Shown here: piece after piece, positions 7,238 to 15,101 of the stretch
Layout: each line of letters starts with the position of its first letter
Numbering within the stretch: position 1 is the stretch's first letter
Origin: a virus
IMG/VR virus record: IMGVR_UViG_3300046007_006957
Coordinates: 1 to 35,243 of that record
Reading direction: 5' to 3' (one strand)
DNA: 35,243 nucleotides
Translations under genes and position numbers: made by a program
Notes under the pieces: generated by a model
The model's input: the letters and a program-made list of their open reading frames with translations, nothing else
Told to the model about the DNA's origin: nothing
The model's database searches: none

Positions 7238-8640
7238 TGAAAGTTAATGATATTTTTGAAAGTACTGTCGCAGGTTCTATCGCAACAGTAGCGAAACCAC
7301 TAGGTGAGATTGAAACAAGGGTTGAAAAACCACCTAAAAGTCCGCCTGTTAAAAAGAATAAAAAGAAGTTCGCTAATCAAATCAGCGAAGGTGCTATGAA
7401 GGCACTTGCCTATAACCTTAAGCATATGGATGCTGACGAATTTCAAAAAGTATATAATAAAACTAAAGAATTTTTTACTAAATCAAATACAGCGGCTGCG
7501 CCCAAACCAACATCTGCACCTAAACCAGCACCTAGCACTAAAACAGGTTCTAAAGCATGGCACGATACTGGGTACACAGATAAAAATGCTGCTAAACAAT
7601 TAGACGAGCCTATTAAGGAAGATGAATTAAAGGAAGATGATTTAATCGTAGTCCCAGGCATGCGCCGTATGAAAGATACAAGTTTCATTCCGCATAAGGC
7701 AGATCGCCGTGACCATGAAGTAGAGATGGCGCGTAGTGATTTATATGCTGCTGCTAAAGACGCTATGCGTATCTATAAGATGATAGAGAACCGCACAGAA
7801 GATGAAGGCTTGATGGGCTGGCAGCAATCATACATCACATTAGCTTCTGACTATCTAAACAGCGTAGCCGATAGTTTAGAACATGATTACGCTGCGGAAG
7901 GTTTAGCAAATGTTGTAGGTAAACTAGCACATGCAGCGGCAAAAAAACAAATAGGAGATTTACCTAAAACAGCAGAAGTACAACGCGCTATAGCAAATCA
8001 AACTAATCAAAACGTCAAGAATATCAAGACAGCAACAAAAGTAGGTGCAGCAGCCGGAGCTGGTGCGGCAGGTAAAGCGGCATCAGACAAAATACAAAAA
8101 GAAAGTGCTGGAGTGTTGGCAGGTGGCATGAGCAATTTTGAAGAATCAAGACCTTATAATCCACTTGACTATGAACGCCGTGAACAATCGGCGATGGATC
8201 AAGAAAGAAGAGATTTCAAAAGAAGAGAAATGGATGCAGAATTAGCCGGTGAAGAGGAACGCGCAAGAAAATATAATCAAGGTCCTTGGTATGTTCGTGT
8301 TGATGGGAAAATTGTAAAAGATAAAAACAAGCAACCATACACGTTTGATAATCTTGAGGTAGCAAGGAAAGCAGCTCAAACTATGATGAAAAAAGATTGG
8401 AATCAAGGTAAACAATTTAGTTATTCACGCAGTCCAACTGATAAAAAAGATGTGGCGGAAGGCAAATGTGTTGAGTGTGGCGGACCTTCTTATAGCGAAG
8501 AAAGTATTGCTGAAGCAAAAGATGCTTGCTATAATAAAGTCAAGAGCCGTTATAAAGTATGGCCATCAGCGTATGCAAGTGGTGCATTAGTCAAGTGCCG
8601 TAAAGTAGGCGCAAGCAACTGGGGCAACAAGAGCAAATGA
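7237..8640 (+). CDS. Mosaic phage protein with T4-like capsid-targeting leader (467 aa)
   Basis: I take the ATG at 7237 because it gives the leader MKVNDIFE-S; an upstream in-frame TTG at 7222 has no better ribosome-binding site. IFE then Ser fits the [I/L]xE site of T4 prohead protease. The body is modular: a Pro/Ala/Lys linker (about 70-110), a helical module with ARSDLYAAAKDAMRIYK and WQQSYITLASDYLNSVADSLE, a Gly/Ala-rich possible membrane-active segment (about 265-280), a WYVRVDGKIV module, a CVECGG pair, and a C-terminal basic module with RYKVWPSAYASGALVKCRK. I have seen the last in large structural proteins of aquatic phages but no function is known to me. It overlaps the next gene by 4 bases. 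Likely an internal virion protein, by inference. Confidence 0.65.
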   Translation: MKVNDIFESTVAGSIATVAKPLGEIETRVEKPPKSPPVKKNKKKFANQISEGAMKALAYNLKHMDADEFQKVYNKTKEFFTKSNTAAAPKPTSAPKPAPSTKTGSKAWHDTGYTDKNAAKQLDEPIKEDELKEDDLIVVPGMRRMKDTSFIPHKADRRDHEVEMARSDLYAAAKDAMRIYKMIENRTEDEGLMGWQQSYITLASDYLNSVADSLEHDYAAEGLANVVGKLAHAAAKKQIGDLPKTAEVQRAIANQTNQNVKNIKTATKVGAAAGAGAAGKAASDKIQKESAGVLAGGMSNFEESRPYNPLDYERREQSAMDQERRDFKRREMDAELAGEEERARKYNQGPWYVRVDGKIVKDKNKQPYTFDNLEVARKAAQTMMKKDWNQGKQFSYSRSPTDKKDVAEGKCVECGGPSYSEESIAEAKDACYNKVKSRYKVWPSAYASGALVKCRKVGASNWGNKSK

Positions 8641-9041
8641 GAAATTACATAAACATCATCGAAGCAATAGAAAGAGGTTGCCCACCGGCAACACAAGATA
8701 TCGAACTCAATCTAAAAAATAGAAAGAAGGCTATCGATGAGTATATGTATGGCCCATTAGATCCCAATAAACCTAATATTGACTATTGGACCAAAATCGC
8801 TGATGAATGGAACATGGATGACATTGAAGATGCTAAGTCTGCAAGATGCGGAAACTGTGCAGCCTTTGATATAACAGAAGATATGCAAAATTGTATATCA
8901 AAAGGTATAGGTAGTGAGCCTGGTTCTGACCCAACATCGACTATTGATGCAGGCACTCTAGGATATTGTAAATTTCTAAAATTTAAATGCGCGGCTAAAA
9001 GAACTTGTAGCGCGTGGGTAGAAGGTGGGCCTATTCAATGA
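8637..9041 (+). CDS. Cys-rich small virion-associated protein candidate (134 aa)
   Basis: The start ATG overlaps the previous TGA. The N-terminus MRNYINIIE-A is leader-like with an IIE/A prohead-protease-type site, though the conserved-looking body begins almost at once with GCPPATQDIELNL. The C-terminal half holds six cysteines in the order CGNC, NC, YC, KC, TC (about residues 71-126), a spacing that could bind a metal or an iron-sulphur cluster. The phrase YMYGPLDPNKPN precedes this. I recall similar sequences in structural clusters of T4-like aquatic phages but no established function. The next gene overlaps its stop by 4 bases (ATGA). Confidence 0.6.
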   Translation: MRNYINIIEAIERGCPPATQDIELNLKNRKKAIDEYMYGPLDPNKPNIDYWTKIADEWNMDDIEDAKSARCGNCAAFDITEDMQNCISKGIGSEPGSDPTSTIDAGTLGYCKFLKFKCAAKRTCSAWVEGGPIQ

Positions 9042-9613
9042 GACACCGTCAATTACTTGAAGCGTGTTGGAAAGGGTACCATAAAGAAGGTATGAAGACC
9101 ATGTTTGGTAAAAAATATCCAAATTGTGTCAAGAATAAAAAGACCAACGAAGATCAAATAAGCGATGAGCGTGTACGTAAGATTCAAAATTTCTTAAACG
9201 ATAAGTTCGATGCTAACTTAGATGTTGATGGCGTGCTAGGTCCATTAACACTAAAAACTATAGACAAGTTTATGCCGGATGCTAAAAAGCGTTTAGCACC
9301 GGAGCCAGACAAGAATACAAATGTTCAAGGATTAGAGAAAAAACTAACTGAACAAGAATTAGAAGAAGATTTACGCAAGTGGTTTAAAGAGAAGTGGGTT
9401 CGTTTTGGACCAGATGGAAAGATTCGCGGAGCATGTGCAAGAGGTAGTGGTAGCGAAGGTAAGCCTAAGTGCTTGCCACAAAGCAAAGCACATAGTTTAG
9501 GAAAGAAAGGTCGAGCAAGCGCGGCGGCACGTAAGCGTAGAGAAGATCCTAATCCAGAGCGTAGTGGCAAAGCAAAAAATGTTGCAACAAAAAGTAAGAG
9601 AGATAGCAAATGA
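9038..9613 (+). CDS. Peptidoglycan-binding-like, basic-tailed mosaic protein (191 aa)
   Basis: I choose the ATG at 9038, overlapping the previous stop; an upstream GTG at 9014 would lose the leader MRHRQLLE-A, which has an LLE/A site typical of T4 prohead protease cleavage. A short CWKGYHKEGMK to NCV module follows. Residues about 45-85 (VRKIQNFLNDKF, then VDGVLGPLTLKTIDKF) match the helical peptidoglycan-binding repeat seen in many cell-wall hydrolases. The C-terminal third (KWVRFGPDGKIRGACA to RKRREDPNPERSGKAKN) is very basic with paired Cys and could bind DNA. It overlaps the giant gene downstream by 4 bases. A role as packaged wall- or DNA-contacting protein is inference. Confidence 0.65.
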   Translation: MRHRQLLEACWKGYHKEGMKTMFGKKYPNCVKNKKTNEDQISDERVRKIQNFLNDKFDANLDVDGVLGPLTLKTIDKFMPDAKKRLAPEPDKNTNVQGLEKKLTEQELEEDLRKWFKEKWVRFGPDGKIRGACARGSGSEGKPKCLPQSKAHSLGKKGRASAAARKRREDPNPERSGKAKNVATKSKRDSK

Positions 9614-12600
9614 GTAAAATTTTTGAAGGTCTAGACAAAGCAGCATCACGCCAAATACAAAATATTGTGCGTCAGAATCCAAAAGGTAGTGCTGCTGAAA
9701 AAATGCTATTAAAGCGTTATATCATGACACCAATGGTTCAAGACTTTGATTTGTCTGCTGAAGAATGGATAGGTCAGGCAACAAAATGGTTAGCTGCAAA
9801 TCAAAATAATATCAAAACAAACTATCCCGAAATTGATACAAGCGATCTTGTTAATCTAGCTACTAAAATGTATGAAGATTTCCTAGCAATGCAAGGACAA
9901 TTAGAAGAAGCGCGTTGGAAAGGTAAAATTGCTGGAGGACTTGCCGGTGGACCATTAGGCGCAATTTTAGGTGATCAAATACAAAAATATATTGATGATC
10001 CAGAATTTAGACAAAAGGTTGATCAAGCGTTTGGTATTGATAAATTAAAAGGCACTAATCAACCAGCTCAACAAGCAGCACAACCTGAAAAAACGTCAGG
10101 TCGTCAGTTAAGTCAAACTCCTGACGCTATACGTAAGCGCGAACAAAGAGCAGCAGCAAAAGCTGCACAAGCAACAGATAAACCTGTTACAGATAAACCA
10201 AGAGCAAGAGTAAATCCACAGACAGGTGCATTGGAACCTGTACGTACGGATACACCTAAAACGACAAAACCTAAAACTACAAGGACACCATCTGTTGCTG
10301 CGGCACCTGCAGCACCTCCACAAAGTTTAGGAGCACAGATAGGTAAAAAGGGTTATGAACCAGACATGCGCTGGTGGAAAAATCTTCCTGATAACAGTAA
10401 ATGGGCTGATGATGTCGCAAAATCTCCACTTGTACCGAAAAAGGTTAAAGCAGCATTAGCAGCATTAGGTGTTGTCGGCGGCGCTGCGGCAGGGCTAGTC
10501 AAAGGTACAGATCCAAGAGATAAAACAACTGCTCCCGCACAGACATCATCCGCTCCACCTCCCCCTCCACCATCCGGTGGCGGTCCTACATCAAGCGCAA
10601 GCAACAATCCTCCGCCGCCGTCGCCTGATAAAGATACAGTAGATATAACAACAGCACCTCCATCTAGCGACACATCAATCATGACTCCTCCTCCGGTCGC
10701 TGGACCTGATGAGCAAGATTCTGATATATTAGGTGCACCAGGTGCTGATACGTCAGAACCAAATGGTCCTATCGATAGAAACAGATCAACTGACGTAGCA
10801 ATACCTCAAAGACCAAAAAAGATTGAATATTCACAACCTGAAATGCCATTTGAAAATACTGATGCTGTTGCTGTTCCTCAACCTTCATCAGGCGCAATTA
10901 AGAAAGCAGCAAAAACAATAGGTAAGGGAGTTTTACCTGCAGCAACTTTATTAACTGTACCGGATGATTATAAAGATTTTCAAAAACGTTTAGGCAATAA
11001 AGATTACGCTGGTGCAGCATTAAGAGGTGTCGCTACTACTACCGGCCTTGTACCCCATTTCGGAGCACAAGCAGCGTCATTAGGTGCGGAAGGAGCACTT
11101 GCTGCCTATGACAATCCTCAAGCAGTAAAAGATTACTTTAAAAATTATAAACCAACAAGTTCAATCGGTAGAGGTATCAAGGAAGGTTATAGTGCTGGCG
11201 CTGTTGGTGGCATAGGACTAGGCGAAGAACTTGATGAAGCAGGCGGCCGTCTAGGCGCGGTAAACACAGTAGCACAATTGTTTAAATCAATTATGCGCGG
11301 CGGAGATCCTGTTGATATGGATATACAACAGAGACAGATGAACGCATTGATGCGCAAATATAATATTGATTATAAAGATATAGGTGTTAAAAAACCTGCT
11401 CCTAAAACATCTAGACAAGCCGCGAGTCCTGATATGAAGCCAGGCCAATACAAAACATGGGATCAAACACTTCCATCATTTGACGATATACCTAAAGCAG
11501 GACAATATCAAAAATGGATGCCCCCTGAAATAGAAGAAACAATCAATACACCAGGTGGCATGGGTCAAGCATATCGCAAGATTAAACTTAAACCAGATGA
11601 GATGGATGAAGGTATTGCTAGCGCAATTAAAGGCGGAACAAAACGTATCGCTACTATGCGTAAATATTTTGCAGGGGATGAAACTGCCAAAGATCCAACC
11701 GATAGTAGTATTCAACGTGCCTGGTTCGCGGATCCTAAAAACCAATATCAGATTCAAAGACCATCTCAACCTGCAAAAACATCTAAGACTACACTTATGA
11801 CTCCTGAAGATGAGATGATAAATGAATTGAGTCCTGAAACTCTAGCAAGTTATAAAAAGAAGGCAGGTGCAGAAGCAAGTGCTGCTGATAAAGAAGGCGA
11901 CTTTCAAAAAGGCAACAAGCGTTTTAGCGGAATAAATCGCGCAACTAGATTGCAATTTAAACAGGATGCTAAAAAAGGTAAAGCAGAGAAGGTTAATGAA
12001 TTAAGTCCTAAAACTATCAATGCATTTTTAGATAAGGCATCAGCAGCAGTAAGAGGCGGCAGACCAGAACCTGCAAAAATAAATCCAATCACTAAACAAA
12101 CAGCACCTCCGGGTTGGAAAGTTGCTGCTGGAAAAGTTGCTAAACCTGGCACAGCAATGGATCACTATGCTAAAGTAAAAGCCATAGAACCTAAAGTGCC
12201 GGTCAAAGAATATGACGCAAATTTGATAAAACAAATAGCAGCAGCAAATCAAATTAAAGATCCTAACTTAATTTATATAGGACAAAAGATCAGACTACCT
12301 TCCGGCGATACTTATGTTGTACAAAAAGGTGATACGCTAAGTGATATAATATATAATAGACCAACACAGTCTGAACCAATTAATGCGCCTGTTGCACCAG
12401 TCGCTTCTATACCAAAAGTAGAACCTAAAATTAGCAACAGATATCCAGATAGTGGTAGAAGCTCAGGCAGTACTTTTGTAGATCCAAGAAATAATCCTGG
12501 CAATTTGCGCGGTACAGACGCACTACGTAGACCAGGATACGTATTAGATAAAGCAGTAGGCTTTGATAAAAATGGTTTCGCTATATTTGCTAATCCCGAA

Positions 12601-13161
12601 GATGGCAAAGAAGCAATGCGCAGACAGTTAGCATTGGATGCATTAAAGAGAGGATTGACAGGCAGACAGTTGATTCACAAGTATGCCCCGCCAGTAGACA
12701 ACAACGATACAAACACATATATTAAAAATACTTTTGGTGAGTTAGGACTAGATCCTGACAGCAAAATCAGTGCAAAAGATTTAGATAGTATTCAAAGATT
12801 GATGGTAAGACAAGAACACGGTAAAGAAGGTATGAAACATTACTTCCCGGATGTTCCTACAAATAATATAATAGCACAGGTGAATGAGATGGAAATATTA
12901 CAAAAATTTTTAGATAGGAATGCTGATAAGAACAAACAGGATAAACCTGTACCAAACCCGAATGCTGTGTATAAAAAGCCGGGCGCGCCTAAATCAGCAC
13001 CCTATGATATCAGTCAGCCTGAAGAACCAGTAGAAGTTCCGGGACATTATTTAGAACGTGATCGTCCTAAACTTGATGCGGAAGTACAAAAGAGAATGCA
13101 ACAACTTCAGCCACAAAAAACAAAAGAAAGTTCAATATTAAAAGGAATTAAAGGACGCTAA
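9610..13161 (+). CDS. Large multidomain virion protein with LysM and lysozyme-like domains (1183 aa)
   Basis: The leader MSKIFE-G has an IFE/G prohead-protease-type site. Domains in order: helical N-terminus (1-100), a glycine zipper (about 105-122, KIAGGLAGGPLGAILG), long Ala/Pro-rich linkers with polyproline around 316-350, a second Gly/Ala segment (about 460-500), two NELSP modules (about 738 and 796), LysM-like segments near 870-915 (IYIGQKIRLP, then YVVQKGDTLSDII), and a lysozyme-like domain about 955-1085 that starts RNNPGNLR and includes FAIFANPEDGKEAMRRQL and KYAPPVDNNDTNTYI. That last arrangement is one I know from phage and bacterial wall-degrading domains. It probably cuts or holds peptidoglycan during DNA entry. 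Internal LEE/A, LDE/A, INE/L and VNE/L sites suggest processing. Confidence 0.75.
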   Translation: MSKIFEGLDKAASRQIQNIVRQNPKGSAAEKMLLKRYIMTPMVQDFDLSAEEWIGQATKWLAANQNNIKTNYPEIDTSDLVNLATKMYEDFLAMQGQLEEARWKGKIAGGLAGGPLGAILGDQIQKYIDDPEFRQKVDQAFGIDKLKGTNQPAQQAAQPEKTSGRQLSQTPDAIRKREQRAAAKAAQATDKPVTDKPRARVNPQTGALEPVRTDTPKTTKPKTTRTPSVAAAPAAPPQSLGAQIGKKGYEPDMRWWKNLPDNSKWADDVAKSPLVPKKVKAALAALGVVGGAAAGLVKGTDPRDKTTAPAQTSSAPPPPPPSGGGPTSSASNNPPPPSPDKDTVDITTAPPSSDTSIMTPPPVAGPDEQDSDILGAPGADTSEPNGPIDRNRSTDVAIPQRPKKIEYSQPEMPFENTDAVAVPQPSSGAIKKAAKTIGKGVLPAATLLTVPDDYKDFQKRLGNKDYAGAALRGVATTTGLVPHFGAQAASLGAEGALAAYDNPQAVKDYFKNYKPTSSIGRGIKEGYSAGAVGGIGLGEELDEAGGRLGAVNTVAQLFKSIMRGGDPVDMDIQQRQMNALMRKYNIDYKDIGVKKPAPKTSRQAASPDMKPGQYKTWDQTLPSFDDIPKAGQYQKWMPPEIEETINTPGGMGQAYRKIKLKPDEMDEGIASAIKGGTKRIATMRKYFAGDETAKDPTDSSIQRAWFADPKNQYQIQRPSQPAKTSKTTLMTPEDEMINELSPETLASYKKKAGAEASAADKEGDFQKGNKRFSGINRATRLQFKQDAKKGKAEKVNELSPKTINAFLDKASAAVRGGRPEPAKINPITKQTAPPGWKVAAGKVAKPGTAMDHYAKVKAIEPKVPVKEYDANLIKQIAAANQIKDPNLIYIGQKIRLPSGDTYVVQKGDTLSDIIYNRPTQSEPINAPVAPVASIPKVEPKISNRYPDSGRSSGSTFVDPRNNPGNLRGTDALRRPGYVLDKAVGFDKNGFAIFANPEDGKEAMRRQLALDALKRGLTGRQLIHKYAPPVDNNDTNTYIKNTFGELGLDPDSKISAKDLDSIQRLMVRQEHGKEGMKHYFPDVPTNNIIAQVNEMEILQKFLDRNADKNKQDKPVPNPNAVYKKPGAPKSAPYDISQPEEPVEVPGHYLERDRPKLDAEVQKRMQQLQPQKTKESSILKGIKGR

Positions 13162-13163
13162 TC

Positions 13164-13346
13164 TTGACACATCTAAGTGACAATAATATAGGTTACTTTA
13201 AACATTTGATTAGAGCATGGCGTTGGAGTTTTATATTATTAGTTCATGGAATATTTCCAGAAATTTGGAAAACAAAAGTGAGCGATGAAATTTGTAAAAA
13301 AAAGGATGAGGATCATTTTAAAAAATATTTAATTAATGGTCTGTAG
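13164..13346 (+). CDS. Small DUF6356-like protein (60 aa)
   Basis: The start is a TTG at 13164, with AAGGA 8 bases upstream inside the end of the previous gene. The product contains GYFKHLIRAWRWSF, a hydrophobic ILLVHGIFPEIW segment and KVSDEICKK. This order (Tyr-Phe-x-His, hydrophobic helix, HGxFP, then xxS) matches my memory of the DUF6356 family of small phage and bacterial membrane-associated proteins, whose function is not known to me. A TTGACA at the start codon is coding sequence and not convincing as a promoter. A 39-residue gene follows after 11 bases. Confidence 0.55.
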   Translation: MTHLSDNNIGYFKHLIRAWRWSFILLVHGIFPEIWKTKVSDEICKKKDEDHFKKYLINGL

Positions 13347-13357
13347 AGGAATAAAAA

Positions 13358-13477
13358 ATGAAAAATTATAAGTTTGAAGTTTTATGCAAAAGCGGTCAAG
13401 TCAAAGTATTTGAATGCACAGCACAGAATTTTCGTGAAGCAAGAAAGTTGCTAGAAGATTTCATACAGGCGAATTAA
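13358..13477 (+). CDS. Very small protein (39 aa)
   Basis: This frame starts MKNYKFEVLCKSG and ends EDFIQAN, with GAGGA 8 bases upstream of the ATG and a stop just 1 base before the Dps gene. The pattern is two short beta strands (YKFEVLC, VKVFECTA) followed by one helix (NFREARKLLEDFI), which is a plausible small folded unit. I do not recognise it. The ribosome-binding site and tight packing make it likely to be translated. Confidence 0.6.
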   Translation: MKNYKFEVLCKSGQVKVFECTAQNFREARKLLEDFIQAN

Positions 13478-13478
13478 T

Positions 13479-13919
13479 ATGTTAGCAGATAAATTAAAAG
13501 TATTATTAGCAAGTTCATATGCCTTCGTCATCAAGGCACAGTATTTTCATTGGAATGTTGAAGGACCAAACTTTCCCCAATACCATGAATTTTTCGGCGA
13601 TCTATACGCTGAAGTATATGCTAGCTTAGATAAGACAGCAGAGTACATCCGCACATTAGATAGTTATACACCCGGCAGTTTTGAGCGTTATAAAGAATTA
13701 TCAATACTTCCTGATCAAACTATGGTACCACGCGCCGAACTCATGTTCGCTGAATTACAGAGCGATAATGAATTATTATTAGGTCTATTACAAGAATGCT
13801 TTGTTGTAGCAGGCAAAGAAAATCAAAGAGGCATTGAGAATTATCTTGCTGAAAGATTAGACGCACATGCAAAACATAATTGGATGATCAAGAGCGTTCT
13901 TAAGAAAGATAGACAATAA
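13479..13919 (+). CDS. dps: Dps-like ferritin (DNA protection / iron storage)
   Basis: The 146-residue product is a four-helix ferritin-like protein. The ferroxidase ligands known from E. coli Dps (His51, His63, Asp78, Glu82) align in spacing with His24 (QYFHWNVEG), His36, Asp51 and Glu55 (LDKTAEYI) here. Dps proteins form 12-subunit shells that oxidise Fe(II) with peroxide and protect DNA. The protein is somewhat short (E. coli Dps is 167) and lacks the Lys-rich N-terminal tail that helps DNA binding. It lies inside the cluster of leader-bearing proteins but has no leader itself. A role in protecting the replicating phage genome from oxidative damage is inference. Confidence 0.87.
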   Translation: MLADKLKVLLASSYAFVIKAQYFHWNVEGPNFPQYHEFFGDLYAEVYASLDKTAEYIRTLDSYTPGSFERYKELSILPDQTMVPRAELMFAELQSDNELLLGLLQECFVVAGKENQRGIENYLAERLDAHAKHNWMIKSVLKKDRQ

Positions 13920-13923
13920 TGAA

Positions 13924-14496
13924 ATGCGCATACGTGATCTTACTAACGAGGCCAGCCCAAATACACTAGAAGGTAGTTTAACTGACGATCTAGTGACTAG
14001 CAAACAATGGCTGGCAAATAAAGTTAAAGAAGGTCTAGGTAATAAATGCGCGAGAACTATCTATGTATTAGGTAGCTGGTATGGCAATCTAGCATATATC
14101 CTACAGAAAGCCGGCGTCGTATTTGATAATATCATGTTGATAGACATTAACGATAACGTATTAAAGACCAGCGAACGTTTATTAAGACCATTATTTAACG
14201 ACGGTCAATTGATATTTTTACATACCGATGCTAAAGATGTGATATATGATAAGCCAGGCATAGTAATCAACACAAGCATCAACGATATGAGTACAGATTG
14301 GTATGATGTTGTACCAGAAGGCATGCCTGTTATAGTACAAGGTCGCGATAGCGTGAGCGGGAGTAAAACTAAAGTTGCTGATATGAAACAGTTTAGCGAT
14401 ATGTTTCCTATGACTGTTGTAAATTATCTAGGTAAAAAAGAATTACAAGATCCGGAAACTGATTATACTCGCTATATGAAGATCGGTAGAAAATAA
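13924..14496 (+). CDS. Rossmann-fold, methyltransferase-like protein with leader
   Basis: The 190-residue product starts MRIRDLTNE-A, similar to the other capsid-leader-like starts, although TNE is a weaker match to the protease site. Residues 46-56 (IYVLGSWYGNL) form a beta strand plus glycine-rich turn in the position of SAM motif I, and IDIND (73-77) supplies the acidic residue after strand 2 that binds the ribose in class I methyltransferases. INTSINDMSTDWY (about 119-131) would be strand 4 and its catalytic loop. The substrate is not evident. It precedes the sulfotransferase-like gene with a TAATG overlap. Binding without catalysis is possible because motif I is imperfect. Confidence 0.6.
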   Translation: MRIRDLTNEASPNTLEGSLTDDLVTSKQWLANKVKEGLGNKCARTIYVLGSWYGNLAYILQKAGVVFDNIMLIDINDNVLKTSERLLRPLFNDGQLIFLHTDAKDVIYDKPGIVINTSINDMSTDWYDVVPEGMPVIVQGRDSVSGSKTKVADMKQFSDMFPMTVVNYLGKKELQDPETDYTRYMKIGRK

Positions 14497-15101
14497 TGAC
14501 ATTAAAACAGTATATTCATATACCTAAAACCGGTGGATCAAGTATAGAAAAAATTATCGAAAGTTCAACAGAGTGGTCTTATACAGGTCATGCTTCAAGA
14601 CTGATGGATATAAATGAAAAAAATGCTTTCTTCTCTATAAGAGATCCATTAACTAAATTTACAAGTGCATTATTGCACACATTGTTTATGGATAAAAAAA
14701 ATAAAGGGAATCTAAATGAGTTTATAGAGTATTTTAAAAATAAAGTAGAAAGCAATATAACAATTTTCTCAAAAAAAAATACACTTAAATTTTATAATGA
14801 CCGAAGATTGCCTATGATTTTTGCCTCGTCAGCATATTGGTTGGGAACTTTAGAAATGTATAAAACGTATGAAAATAAAGTTTTTTTAGCTTTAGAAACT
14901 TCTCAAATCAATAGATACTTTGCAGGATTTAATGATAGCACTGTCCATTACAGAAACCATAATACATATCAAATAAATTTTGATAGTAGCATCTCTGAAA
15001 AAAATTTACAATTTCTTTATGATTTTTACGATGAAGATTATAAACTTTACGAATATATAAAAACAAGACCTTATTATGTAGGGGATACCAGTGCGCAGTA
15101 A
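14496..15101 (+). CDS. Sulfotransferase-like protein (201 aa)
   Basis: The N-terminus IHIPKTGGSSIEK (7-19) is the 5'-phosphosulfate-binding loop of PAPS-dependent sulfotransferases, and FFSIRDPLTKFTSALLH (45-61) matches the 3'-phosphate-binding Arg/Ser segment. Such enzymes move sulfate from PAPS to a carbohydrate or other acceptor. At 201 residues it is shorter than most members (250-300), and the C-terminal half has no motif I can place. The coding sequence is clearly more AT-rich, with many Lys, Asn, Ile and Phe codons, than its neighbours, which suggests acquisition from another source. It overlaps the genes on both sides, so it is integrated in the unit. Confidence 0.75.
   Translation: MTLKQYIHIPKTGGSSIEKIIESSTEWSYTGHASRLMDINEKNAFFSIRDPLTKFTSALLHTLFMDKKNKGNLNEFIEYFKNKVESNITIFSKKNTLKFYNDRRLPMIFASSAYWLGTLEMYKTYENKVFLALETSQINRYFAGFNDSTVHYRNHNTYQINFDSSISEKNLQFLYDFYDEDYKLYEYIKTRPYYVGDTSAQ

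Noticed and set aside
10353-10682. A minus-strand Gly/Ala-rich frame
   Set aside because: It is the complement of the Pro-rich linker of the 1183-residue gene, where CCN codons give Gly codons on the other strand.
13164-13192. TTGACA with TATAGG 17 bases later as a promoter
   Set aside because: TTGACA is the TTG start and next codons of the DUF6356-like gene, and the -10 is poor. Translation from the TTG with AAGGA upstream explains it better.
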